Part shown: piece after piece, positions 1 through 9,400 of the stretch | Layout of the letters: every line of letters starts with the position of its first letter | Numbering within the stretch: position 1 is the stretch's first letter | Source of the DNA: Planctomycetota bacterium | GTDB taxonomy: Bacteria > Planctomycetota > JAJSAM01 | Assembly: GCA_024274785.1 (NCBI GenBank) | Contig: JAJSAM010000042.1 | Span: forward strand, 124,001-188,000 | DNA: 64,000 nt | Direction: 5' to 3' | Made by a program: the position numbers and the translations under genes | Notes under the pieces: model-generated | Told to the model about the DNA's origin: nothing | Seen by the model: only the letters and a program-made list of their open reading frames with translations | Database searches by the model: none

Positions 1-765
1 GTCATCTACGATCCTTCCGCCGCGGTGGACCTGTCGGCGCTCTCGCCTGAAGAGATCGAAGTCTTCGAGAGCGACCCCTCCGGACTGACGGTGGCGATCG
101 GCCTCGCGGCACTGGCGCTCGAGGCCGGGAACATCGAGATCCTCCCGGAGGAGTATCGCAAGCGCCGCCTCTTCATGGAGCGGGACGCCTGGATGATCGG
201 GGCGGGCGCCCTGGTGGCTCTGCTCATCGTGGTGCTCTTCATCACGGCGGGGCGCGACCAGGGCGAAGCCGCGCAGGAGAAGGCCCAACTCCAGGCCGAG
301 GCCGTCGACTGGAACAAGGACAAGCAGGAGTTCGAGCGCTCTCAGGCCGCGTTGATCGCCGCCGATGAAAAGTGGCGGAGTCTCCGGGACCGGGTGCGTG
401 TGGGGCCGACTCTGCAACGCGCCCTGGCGATGACGAACCGGGTCGTTCGGGGGCAGGGCTTCGATGCCATTCACGTGACCGACGTCCGGACCGCCACGAA
501 GACGGAGTACGTGCCGAAACCCGGGCTTGAACTCGAACCCGGCGCGCAACCGGAAAAGGACACCCACGACCGGGTGCTGTTCGTGGAAGTGCAGTACAAG
601 GCGGCGGTCCAGAAACTGGGGAAGCCGGCGGATGACGTCTTCACGGATTTTGTGAACCGCATGAAGGCGGAAGCCGCCGCCGAGGGGGGCGTGACGATCA
701 GCGCCCGGCCGCCACTGACCGACGGATCCTTCGACTTCACCATCAAGTTCGCACCGGGAAACTAG
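1..765 (+). CDS. PilM/PilN-like pilus or secretion assembly protein (5' end outside window)
   Basis: The reading frame is open from base 1, so the start codon lies upstream of the window. The first residues resemble the end of the actin-like ATPase PilM (a GLTVAIGLAALAL strand-helix). They are followed by NIEILPEEYRKRR, like the INLLP motif that opens PilN, then one membrane helix at nt about 190-245 and a coiled, soluble C-terminal domain. It therefore looks like a PilM C-terminus fused to a PilN/GspL-type membrane part, which would sit in the inner-membrane platform of a type IV pilus or type II secretion machine. It lies 9 nt before a PilO/GspM-like gene, as expected for that pathway. The family assignment rests on motif resemblance only. 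Confidence 0.6.
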   Translation, partial: VIYDPSAAVDLSALSPEEIEVFESDPSGLTVAIGLAALALEAGNIEILPEEYRKRRLFMERDAWMIGAGALVALLIVVLFITAGRDQGEAAQEKAQLQAEAVDWNKDKQEFERSQAALIAADEKWRSLRDRVRVGPTLQRALAMTNRVVRGQGFDAIHVTDVRTATKTEYVPKPGLELEPGAQPEKDTHDRVLFVEVQYKAAVQKLGKPADDVFTDFVNRMKAEAAAEGGVTISARPPLTDGSFDFTIKFAPGN

Positions 766-774
766 GGGGCAGAC

Positions 775-1611
775 ATGGACAGCCTCTGGCAACAGCATCG
801 AGCTTTCATCCTGAAAATCGGCGGCGGCCTGCTGGTCGTGCTGGTCTGCTGGATCGTCGGTGCGAGCATGACCGAGCAGACTCTGTCGGAGCAGGTGAGC
901 CGGAACACTTCCCTGCGGCGAGGGCTGAATGCCATGCGGGTACCGGCCCGGGGCGACATCGCCGAATACCAGGATGCGGTGGACCGCCTGAACGGGCGCC
1001 TGGACTTCCTGGCGAACCGGATCGGTGAGACTCGCAAGGGCGATGAACTGCGCCGGGGGCTCATCGAGGAGATCCTCGCGTCGGTGAACGCTGACAGCAC
1101 CGACAACATCACGAGATTTCTCGATCTGTCGCGCAGCGCTCCCGTGGCGTGCGTGGTGGGGCTGCGCGGCATCGCGCGGGACCAGCTCTCCTCCCGCGCG
1201 GGACTCGAAAACGTAATCCTCCCGGACGAGGTGCTTCGCATCACCGACATGCCGGAGAGTCAGGCGGATCGCTACCTTCTGACCATGAAGCTGGTCATCG
1301 AGGTCGTCAAGCTGGCTATCGACGAGGGCCTGGCCGAGGTGAAGGCGATCAGGTGGTCGACGCCGTCCGGCGCCGGTTTCGGCGGTGAGGACCAGTTTGT
1401 CAGGGAGTATCCCGTCAGCATCGAGTTGCGCGGAGCGGCCGACGCCATGCTGTCTTTCATCGAGCGGGTGGCGGGACCGGACGACTTCATCGCGATCCGG
1501 AGCATGGGGAAGTGCGGCACGCAGCGCTCCGAACGGGACAAGTCGATGGTGACCGCGGAGTTCGAGTTCATGGCGCTCCGTATCGATACCGACGCCGGGC
1601 TCAGGGAGTAA
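775..1611 (+). CDS. PilO/GspM-like inner-membrane assembly protein
   Basis: A 278-residue protein with a short cytoplasmic N-terminus, one membrane helix (residues about 14-30), a coiled-coil stretch and a C-terminal alpha/beta domain (REYPVSIELRG...MLSFIERVAG) of the ferredoxin-like kind found in PilO and GspM. PilO-type proteins pair with PilN to align the assembly platform in type IV pilus and type II secretion systems. The ATG follows a GGGGGCAG ribosome-binding stretch 9 nt after the preceding stop, and the next gene begins 4 nt after this stop, so the genes are probably co-transcribed. Sequence similarity is low and the call depends on topology plus neighbours. Confidence 0.55.
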   Translation: MDSLWQQHRAFILKIGGGLLVVLVCWIVGASMTEQTLSEQVSRNTSLRRGLNAMRVPARGDIAEYQDAVDRLNGRLDFLANRIGETRKGDELRRGLIEEILASVNADSTDNITRFLDLSRSAPVACVVGLRGIARDQLSSRAGLENVILPDEVLRITDMPESQADRYLLTMKLVIEVVKLAIDEGLAEVKAIRWSTPSGAGFGGEDQFVREYPVSIELRGAADAMLSFIERVAGPDDFIAIRSMGKCGTQRSERDKSMVTAEFEFMALRIDTDAGLRE

Positions 1612-1615
1612 CGGC

Positions 1616-4441
1616 ATGAATCGCGAGAAAATCCTCTTCGTGGCAGTGCTCGTGATCACGGTCCTGTGGGGAGGCTCCCAACTGGCGAGCCCCTATCAGG
1701 CCGGGGAGATTCCCAGCCCGCGGAGGCTTGCGGTCGATCCACCGGATATCCCCTCCTATGCGAACCAGGCCGCCGGCGCCCGGTTCCTGCAACTCGTCGC
1801 GGGCGTGAAGACCCTGGCGGCCGCTCTGCCCGAAAGGGGAAGGACGGTTTTCGAGCCGCACTCGGACCTCCTTCCGGTACTTCCGGCGGTGCTCGACCTG
1901 CCACGGGGCCAGGCCGCCTCGGTGGTCATGCCGCCGCTCTACCCGTTCCCTGGCGTGGCCTGGTACCCCCATTTCCGGGTGCCTGCGTTTCCGCTTGTGA
2001 CGGGGGGGCCCGCCGAAGAGGCGGATGACCCCTTCGCCGATGACGACGACGCCGCGGATGAGACGGAGGCCGAGTTCCAGGAGAAGATCCTGCGCGAGCG
2101 GGAGGAATGGGTGTTCGTCGAATCCGACTGGGACTCCATCACCCTGAGCACCGGCGTGAAGTGGTACGGCCGAATCTCTCTCAAGAAGGAGCAGCTCGAG
2201 GCCGGCTACACCAAGTTCGATCTCCTCCTGCCCGAGAACCGGAATCTGCTCTTCTACTTCGAGAAGCTGAACACCGGGCGTGGCACTTTCGAGGGGACCG
2301 GTTACTACACCCTCGATGGTTCCGACGTGGCCGAGGTGGGGTTCACTGACACGATCGAGAACCGCTACTGGAAGATGCGCACCGAGGAGCGGGTCGACTC
2401 GACGTCGGTGTCGAAGCTCCTCGACCTGGCACGGGCGATGCTTGAAATCTGCGAACAGGAGGGATACGACCGGGCGAAGGGGCTCGAACTCGCGGTGAAT
2501 ACGGTGAAGGAAGCCCTCGCCGCTGAGCCCGGCGACCTGGAGAGCGTCCTTCTGCTTGGTGAGTGCCTCCATCGCTCCTTCCGCTTCAACGAGGAGTTCG
2601 AGCGTTACACGAACATGCTCGAGGTGAAGAACGCCGCCGCGATTCACGCCCGGATCGCGCGGATCTACCGGAAGCTCGGTCTCGATGAGATGGAGGAGCA
2701 GGAGCTGACCACCGCCCTCGAGCTGGCGCCGGGTGACACGCGATCGAGGCTGGCGCGCGCGGAGGCGCGGTTTCGGCTCGGCCGTCTGGACGAAGCGGAC
2801 GAGGACTTCGGCGAGGTCGCGGGCGGCGGCACCGCGGAAGAGATGGTCATCGCCCGGGAGGGGCGGGCCCGGGTTCTCCTCGTGAAGGGCGACCCGGCCG
2901 GGGCCGAGGCGATGCTGGCCGGGACCGAGGATCTGAAATCGCTCGTTACGCTCGGTGCCGCGCTCTATGCGGGCCGGGATTTCGAGGGCGCGCTCGAGGC
3001 GTTCGCGCGGGTCGTGGACGAGGATCCGGAAATGGCCCTCGCCATGACCAATCTCGGTTTCGCCCAGGTGCAGACGGCTGCGACCTGGGAAGACCTCGAC
3101 CAGGCGATGGAGACGCTCGACAAGGCCCGGGACCTGGCTCCCTTGAACTACTTCTTCCCGCCGCTCGGCCAGGGTTTCGCCGAGGCGCGGCGCGGCCGCA
3201 CCGTCGAGAGTGTGGACCGCTTCGCTGCGGCGGCGATGGCCCTGCCGACCGATCCGTATGTGCACTATATCCTAGGTGTGTCCTACCTCCGCGACCAGCG
3301 GTTCCGGGATGCCCGCGACGAGTTTCTCCTCGCGCTGAAGCTCGATTACCGGTTCCTCGATGCGCTCATCGGTGCGGGCGAGGCGAGCCTCGGCATCAGC
3401 CTGCCACCCGAGGAGGGTGCGGATGAGGACGCGCCACTTCGAATGGACTGGGAGCCTGCGCGGGACTATCTCGGTCGTGTGGTGACGATGGAGAGGCGGC
3501 GCTACGAGGCTGAAAAATCGACGGCGGTGCGCGCTGAACTGATCAACGCGCTTTACCGGCACGGCCGGGCGATCCTGCTCTCCGGGGACATGGCGCTCGA
3601 GCGGCGATTGCGGGAGGCCGAGGTCGAGTTCAAGGCGATCCTCGAACTGGACCCGGAGTTCGTCCCGGCGCTGAATGCGATGGGCTACATCGTTTACGGC
3701 AAGCGGGAGGTTCAGGCAGCCTACCGCTACTTTGACCAGGTGCGGTTGCTCGCGCCGGCCGGGGACGACCAGCCGGACCGGGTCTACGCCGTGGAGATGA
3801 AACAGCGGATTCTCGATGCGGAAAACCGCCGGATCTGGCGGGATTCGTTCGATCGCCGCAACGGGACCTCGCCGGGGAACGGCTGGCTGGACTCGATGTT
3901 CCAGAGCATGCGGTGGCTGAATTACGACGGCGAAGCCCGGGCGAAAGGCCGTTGGCCGGCCGGCGACTCCGGCGTGGTCTGGTTGACGCGTGGCGACAAC
4001 ACTCTGAACAACCGGTTCATCTCCTTCTCCGCCCGGGTGCGGGTGCCGAGCGGGCACCACCAGATGTTCCGGGCGTTTGTATACACCAAGCGCAACAAGA
4101 AGGTCGCTGCCGCCGTCGGCTTCGAGCGGAACGCGCGAGGCGAGGTGGTGTTCGTCAGCCGCACTCAAGCCACCACGGAGTGGGTGAGGGAAGTGGTGAA
4201 AGACGAGGACGGGACGGTCCTGAAGTGGCCTTCCGACCTCGTCTCGCTGCGGGTGGCTCGCGTCGATCACAAGAAGGGCGTTTTCGAGGCTTACTTCAAC
4301 GGCCGTGCGGTCGGTAAGGTGGACGTCGGCATTCGCAAGAGGCCGGGCCCGCTTTTCGTCGGCTTCACCCTCGATGCCACGAATGGCGAAGAGGTCGAAG
4401 CCGCGGTGGATGAAGTCGAACTCGAGATCTACGTGCAGTAG
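1616..4441 (+). CDS. Membrane-anchored TPR protein with C-terminal LamG/jelly-roll-like domain
   Basis: A 941-residue protein with an N-terminal membrane anchor (residues 5-22). An acidic linker (FADDDDAADETEAE) is followed by a small beta-rich region and then a long run of TPR-like helical repeats (about residues 265-700). The C-terminal 200 residues (from RDSFDRRNGTSPGNGW) resemble a concanavalin/LamG jelly roll and end DEVELEIYVQ. TPR arrays usually serve as protein-binding scaffolds, and lectin-like jelly rolls often bind sugars. The gene sits between platform genes and pseudopilins, so it may be an accessory scaffold of this secretion or pilus system. I recognise no named family, and the function is inferred from context. 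Confidence 0.6.
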   Translation: MNREKILFVAVLVITVLWGGSQLASPYQAGEIPSPRRLAVDPPDIPSYANQAAGARFLQLVAGVKTLAAALPERGRTVFEPHSDLLPVLPAVLDLPRGQAASVVMPPLYPFPGVAWYPHFRVPAFPLVTGGPAEEADDPFADDDDAADETEAEFQEKILREREEWVFVESDWDSITLSTGVKWYGRISLKKEQLEAGYTKFDLLLPENRNLLFYFEKLNTGRGTFEGTGYYTLDGSDVAEVGFTDTIENRYWKMRTEERVDSTSVSKLLDLARAMLEICEQEGYDRAKGLELAVNTVKEALAAEPGDLESVLLLGECLHRSFRFNEEFERYTNMLEVKNAAAIHARIARIYRKLGLDEMEEQELTTALELAPGDTRSRLARAEARFRLGRLDEADEDFGEVAGGGTAEEMVIAREGRARVLLVKGDPAGAEAMLAGTEDLKSLVTLGAALYAGRDFEGALEAFARVVDEDPEMALAMTNLGFAQVQTAATWEDLDQAMETLDKARDLAPLNYFFPPLGQGFAEARRGRTVESVDRFAAAAMALPTDPYVHYILGVSYLRDQRFRDARDEFLLALKLDYRFLDALIGAGEASLGISLPPEEGADEDAPLRMDWEPARDYLGRVVTMERRRYEAEKSTAVRAELINALYRHGRAILLSGDMALERRLREAEVEFKAILELDPEFVPALNAMGYIVYGKREVQAAYRYFDQVRLLAPAGDDQPDRVYAVEMKQRILDAENRRIWRDSFDRRNGTSPGNGWLDSMFQSMRWLNYDGEARAKGRWPAGDSGVVWLTRGDNTLNNRFISFSARVRVPSGHHQMFRAFVYTKRNKKVAAAVGFERNARGEVVFVSRTQATTEWVREVVKDEDGTVLKWPSDLVSLRVARVDHKKGVFEAYFNGRAVGKVDVGIRKRPGPLFVGFTLDATNGEEVEAAVDEVELEIYVQ

Positions 4442-4540
4442 AGCGAAGGCTCCGCATGGTATCCTTTGCGGGCGTCTCAGATCTGGATGATGGGCCGGCC
4501 GCGGAAGCGGTGTCCGGCCGGCTTTGATCGGAGGACTGAA

Positions 4541-5188
4541 ATGGCGGTGAAGAACCGAGGGTTCACGCTGATCGAGATCCTGGTCGTGATCACCATCATT
4601 GCGGCGCTGATGGGACTCGGCATCGTGATCATGGGCAAGGCGCAGGAGACCAAGAAAGCGACGGTGACGGCCCAGACGATCGGGTCGATAGCCGCGGCGC
4701 TCGAGAGTCTCAAGTCTCCGCAGTTGCTCGGGGACTATCCCCCGGCGGAGATGGTGCTGCTGAAGGGGCTCAAGGGTGAGAAGATCGGCGCCCAGGTCGG
4801 GGTGCCGAATGACACGAACCAGGGTATCGAGACCGTGTACGTGACCATCTTCCTTTCCGGCCACAACGTCGACGTGGACCTGGACCTCGACAAGGTTCTC
4901 GGCAATACCGACGACGACAAGATGGCCGGCAATCCGACGCGCGCGAAGAGCAGCGAGCTCTTCGAGTTCGTGGATGCCTGGGGGAATCCGCTGGCATACT
5001 TCAGCGCCCGCGATCTGAAGAACTTCGAGGCGGTGAACAAGTACCTCGACTCGATCGGAGGGGAGATGACTCCGAAGCCCTGGCTCAGCGAGAAGACGAA
5101 ACTGCCGCTGAACGCTAACAAGTTTCAGTTGTTCAGCGCGGGCGAAGACGGCGTCTTCAACACAGACGACGACATCAAGAACTGGTAG
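4541..5188 (+). CDS. Type II secretion/type IV pilus-like pseudopilin (GspG-type)
   Basis: A 215-residue prepilin-like protein. ATG 4541 is chosen because GGAGG lies 6 nt upstream and it gives a normal short leader, MAVKNRG, followed by FTLIEILVV. Prepilin peptidase should cut after that Gly and methylate the Phe, and Glu+5 is present. A long hydrophobic N-terminal helix leads to a C-terminal part with SAGEDGVFNTDDDI, which resembles the GspG calcium-binding loop (Asp-rich, near the C-terminus). GspG is the main subunit of the type II secretion pseudopilus. It is longer than typical GspG (about 140-150 residues) because of extra sequence between the helix and the calcium loop. Confidence 0.8.
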   Translation: MAVKNRGFTLIEILVVITIIAALMGLGIVIMGKAQETKKATVTAQTIGSIAAALESLKSPQLLGDYPPAEMVLLKGLKGEKIGAQVGVPNDTNQGIETVYVTIFLSGHNVDVDLDLDKVLGNTDDDKMAGNPTRAKSSELFEFVDAWGNPLAYFSARDLKNFEAVNKYLDSIGGEMTPKPWLSEKTKLPLNANKFQLFSAGEDGVFNTDDDIKNW

Positions 5189-5224
5189 CCGGTGGAATCC
5201 TCTAGACTGCCGATGGGAGGTGAG

Positions 5225-6265
5225 ATGGCCCGGAGATCAAAGAGCGCGGGGTTTACGCTCATCGAGGTCCTCGTGGTGATGGCCATCATCTCGATCCTCA
5301 TGGGCTTTGGTATCGGCATGTACCAGAGTCTGAGCGCCCTGGGTAAGGCTACCCAGGCCCGGAACACCATCATCGAAACGATGCAGGCGGTGAAGGGCTC
5401 TTCCATGAAGATGGAGGCGGCCCTCGTGGTGGACCCGCAGGGCAACCGGGTGTACGGCCTCGAGTTCGGGACCGTGGCGTCCTGCAACTTCGAGGCGCCG
5501 ACCGACCCGGATGCGGACACCACGAGGATTCAGGGGCTCTCCTACAAGGTGGGCGCGAATACGGGCGGCGAGTTGAAGCCGTTTCCGTTCGGTCACACCG
5601 GAGGGGGCATCGACTTCAGTTCGGGAGGGGATGTCAACTTCGCGAACTACGCGGACTATGACCTGGTGGAAGGCGTCACGCTGAAGATCTGGGTCTACCC
5701 GACGGCGAACGTCACCGCCGACCTGATTCGCAAGGGAAAGTCGTACGGCGTGCGTCTGAAGCGCGGCCCCGGGGCCCCGATCGTCGAGGGGTTCCTCGCG
5801 CTTGGTGAGATGACTGACGAGAACGGTGTGACGGCATCGGGCCGCGAGCGCTTCGATACCGGCGACTACACCCTCAAGCTGAACCGCTGGAACGGCATCG
5901 AGATGAAGTACGACCGCAACACCATGTCGATCTCCATCGATGCCTACGGCCGCGGTGCGGTCTTGCGGTTCGTGAAGCGCGACGAGAAGAGGCCCATCGA
6001 GCCAGACCTCGACGCGGACCTCATCGTCGGCTCACCGCAATTCCAGGGGCGTCTTGACGATCTCAAGGTGCTCGGGATCATTGCCGGGGACACCCGGAAA
6101 CTGCCGGGCGATGTCGTCATCGAGGGTGACAAGGTGCGGACGATCTTCTTCAAGGATGGGAAACTGGACCCCCGGTACCACCAGGCGCCGGAGACGATCG
6201 TCCTCATCTACGAAGGCGTGCCGGCGCCGATCACGATCGGTCTGCTCGGCAACATTGATAAATAG
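5225..6265 (+). CDS. Pseudopilin fused to a LamG-type domain
   Basis: A 346-residue protein. ATG 5225 has GGAGG just upstream and gives the leader MARRSKSAG before FTLIEVLVV, a classic class-III prepilin signal with Glu+5; ATG 5213 and GTG 5192 are alternatives in the same frame. After the pilin helix (to about residue 55) the protein becomes a beta-rich LamG/concanavalin-like domain (YGLEFG..., GGIDFSSGGDVNFANY, VTLKIWVYPT, RWNGIEMKYDRNTMSISID, FQGRLDDLKVLG). The last motifs match the way such domains present their edge strand and 'aDDlRvy' ending. Pseudopilins with lectin-like heads are unusual. The fusion could put a glycan- or protein-binding head on the fibre. Confidence 0.75.
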   Translation: MARRSKSAGFTLIEVLVVMAIISILMGFGIGMYQSLSALGKATQARNTIIETMQAVKGSSMKMEAALVVDPQGNRVYGLEFGTVASCNFEAPTDPDADTTRIQGLSYKVGANTGGELKPFPFGHTGGGIDFSSGGDVNFANYADYDLVEGVTLKIWVYPTANVTADLIRKGKSYGVRLKRGPGAPIVEGFLALGEMTDENGVTASGRERFDTGDYTLKLNRWNGIEMKYDRNTMSISIDAYGRGAVLRFVKRDEKRPIEPDLDADLIVGSPQFQGRLDDLKVLGIIAGDTRKLPGDVVIEGDKVRTIFFKDGKLDPRYHQAPETIVLIYEGVPAPITIGLLGNIDK

Positions 6266-6293
6266 TCCTGGCGTGGAACCTGGTGCAGGACGG

Positions 6294-6310
6294 CTGGCAC
6301 GGCATGTGCG
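6294..6310 (+). promoter_or_regulatory. Candidate sigma-54 promoter (-24/-12) before the giant K-like gene
   Basis: CTGGCACGGCATGTGCG matches the sigma-54 consensus YTGGCACG-N4-TTGCW except for G in place of the first T of TTGC and the last base. The GG (6296-6297) and GC (6308-6309) are separated by exactly 10 nt, as sigma-54 requires. It lies in the 189-nt gap between two pseudopilin genes and would start transcription near 6320, about 135 nt before the K-like start codon. Pilin genes in other bacteria are often sigma-54-dependent. Confidence 0.55.
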
Positions 6311-6454
6311 CTGTGTCGCGGCGGCGGGCATCGGTTCCGATGTGGATCGCCCAAACCGTTGGATCACAGGGGTTTGAGTGGTTTGCGCGGGGTTCGCGGC
6401 GGCAAGAGATCGCACGCCTGCCGGTAACCAGGTTGCCAGTTGGAGGGCCATACG

Positions 6455-9400
6455 GTGGAACGGCGCACGAAAGAACAGGGGATGGCACTGCTCGCGGTAG
6501 TCGCGGTGCTCATCGCCCTCGTACTCATTGCGACCCCGTTCGCACTGCAGATGCAGAGCGCGGCGGATCGCTCCCGGAACCTGCTCTATACGGAGCAGGC
6601 CGACCAGGAAGCAAACAACCTCTTTGCCCTCGCGAACCTCTACCTCCTGAACGGGGTCGAGGAACTCGAGAGGCAGAATGCGGCAAAGCAGGCGGAGTCG
6701 ATCTTCGCTACGCCGGACTACGATATTCCCGACGAATACCGGATCCCGCTCTCGGTGATCTCGGAGTTCAACGAGAACAGCGCGGTCGGCCGCATCTGGG
6801 ATGTCCGGGTCGAGGACGAGCAGGGCAAGCTCAACGTGAACTCGGCTCCGTACACCGCCCTCGCGAACCTGCTCGGCGTCACGTCGCTGGCGGAGTCTCT
6901 CGAGGAAGGCGATACGAACGTCAAGCTCTCCGACGGCTCCGTGTTCCCCGCGGAGGGGGGCGTGATCCGCGTCGGTTCGGAGCTCATCCGGTATGAGCGG
7001 AACGAGGGCGGGCGTCTCTACGGAGTCGATCGCGCCTACAAGTCCGATGAGCCCTGGAACTCTTCCGAGCGCACCTGGAAGGAAGGCGAGATCGTCGTCA
7101 ATGCCGCGGCTTTCGAGATCGGCACCTTCCAGATCCGCGGCGGGAAGGGCCAGTCCCAGCCGTTCAAGAACATCTGGGACGTGAAGCGGATTTCGGAGCT
7201 CGGCACGGCGGCGCTCAACGCCGATACGTTCGAGCAGGCCGCCGAGAACCTCACCTGCTGGTCCGGTCGCGAAGTGGCCGGCGGCTGGTCGAACTCGCAA
7301 CTCGTCCAGAGCGCTCTTCCGAGTGCCTCAAGCGGGGGCGAGGGAGACTACGTGATCGTCGAGAACCCGCGGTACTTCGGGACCGGCACCCTGGTCCGGA
7401 TTTCAGCCGGCGGCAACGTCGACTATGGCGTGGTCATCGAGAACAACGGCCGCACCATCACGCTCGGCAGCAAGGTCGAGCACGAGTACCAGATCGGTGA
7501 AGCCCGCATCGAGTCGATGGCGCGGCACCCGGTCAACATCAACACCGCGTCCGACGAGGTGCTGGTGGCCTGCCTGATGAACGTGCGGCTTCGCCTGCGA
7601 GGCGGCAGCGATTTCGTGACCAGGGAAGAAGCCCTGGCCCTGATCCCGCGGATTCGCGAGCGGCCGATCAAGAGCCTCTACCAGTACAAAGAGCTTCTGC
7701 GCGAGGCCAAGTCCGCCCAGATCATCTCCCAGCCCGACTACTACGCGCTCTATCTGAATGCCCTGAACCCGCAGGACTTCCTCCTGAGCTTCTCCACCGT
7801 CCCCTTCTGCTTCAAGAGCTACGACACCTACACGATTACGGCCACCGCGGTGGTCAACTCGAAGGTGGGGCAGGAGATAGCGCGGAAGACGCTGAAGAGG
7901 GTGGTCTCGGTGAACCCGCGGCAGTCCGCGGTCTGGGAGCTTCGCACCCAGGCGGACTTCGAGAGCCAGATCATCGCCAGCCGCGACGCCAAGTGGATGA
8001 TGACCTATCCCTACAATACGGGGGGGCATTACGAGCCGAGGAACAACCCTCCTTCGCGCTTCGTCTCGCACCTCATCCGGAACATCTGGCCTTCCACTTC
8101 GACCGAGTCGGGGCTTGGCGATGTCCGGTTGCAGCCCACGCGACTCGACCTGGATCGCGAGGACCAGGTGTTTCACTTTGACGACTCCCACTATGCGGAC
8201 GGCTACTACATCCGCGACGGTGCGCTCGCCTACTCCTCCCGCGAGGCCGGAGTACAGCTGGCCAACGACGAAGGGATGCGGCCGGGAGCGATCGCGTTCT
8301 GGTACCGCCCGTTCTGGGGGGGGCTGTCCGGTACCCAGTACCTCCTTGACAGCGGTGAGAAGACCTGGACGAACCGGGTCACGCTTTACCTGGATCCGGC
8401 CGAGAGCGAACTCGTGCTTCGCGTCGCCGACGCCACTCTGGAGCAGCGGGCCAGCGAGACGCGCTTCAAGGTCGACGCCGGCGGGATCGTCGATGAAACC
8501 TGGTATCACATCGCCGCTTCGGTGACCGGAAGTCGGCCCGCCGACCTGACCCTTCTGGTCGATGGGAACGTGGTGGGCAAGGCCTCTCACCTGACGAGGC
8601 TGACCCAGCCGATCTCCGGAACGGAGAACATTTCCGAACTCTACGTGGAGGATGCCGACAGCTTCCCACAACGGGGAGCGCTGCTCATCAGGGGGGCGGA
8701 GGGCACTGAAATCCTCGAGTACAACGGCAAGTCCGGGCAGTCTTTCAGCATCACCAATCGCTTCGCGCGGGAGCGGGAGAACGTTACCGGCGGAAGCGAC
8801 TTCTCGGGGCGGTCCTTCGCCGAGGGTGACGTGGTCGAGTTGCTCGGCTACTCGAGCCCGCTCGTGACGGACATCCCGAAGGGCGGCGCCGAACTCAACA
8901 AGGAACTGTCGCTGTTTCATGCGATGAAGGTCGTCTATGCCGAGGACGTCCTCTACATCCCGGCCAAGGCCGGTGGTGGTGGTGGTGGCGGCGGCGGGGA
9001 TCTCCCGGGCGGCGCCGCGCCGAACGGCATCACCATTCAGGATGGGGGCGCTCCCGGCGTGGATAGCGGCGGCGCCGACGGCGGCGGCGCCGGTGGCGGA
9101 GAGATCCGTGGCATCGCGGCCGACCGTACCACGGTCGTGTTGAGCCTCGGGTCCGGCATTCAGGCCTGGAACAGCAATGTGGACGATACGGAAGCCCTGA
9201 AGGCTTTCGGCGAAACCGGTTTCGCCCTGCTGGTTGCGCCCGGCCCGGAACGGAACCTGGTGCCCGGCAAGGTGATCGGCGGCCACGAGATCGTAAGCTA
9301 TGAGAAGACCGGCGGCGGCTTGACCATCACGCGATACCAGAAGACCGAGCAGATCGATGCGGCCGAGCCGCACTTCGTGCCCCAGCACTCCTTCGGCAAT

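Noticed and set aside
4455-4470. A TGG...TTTGC site before the first pseudopilin gene
   Set aside because: The GG to GC distance is 8 nt, not 10, so it cannot be a normal sigma-54 element.
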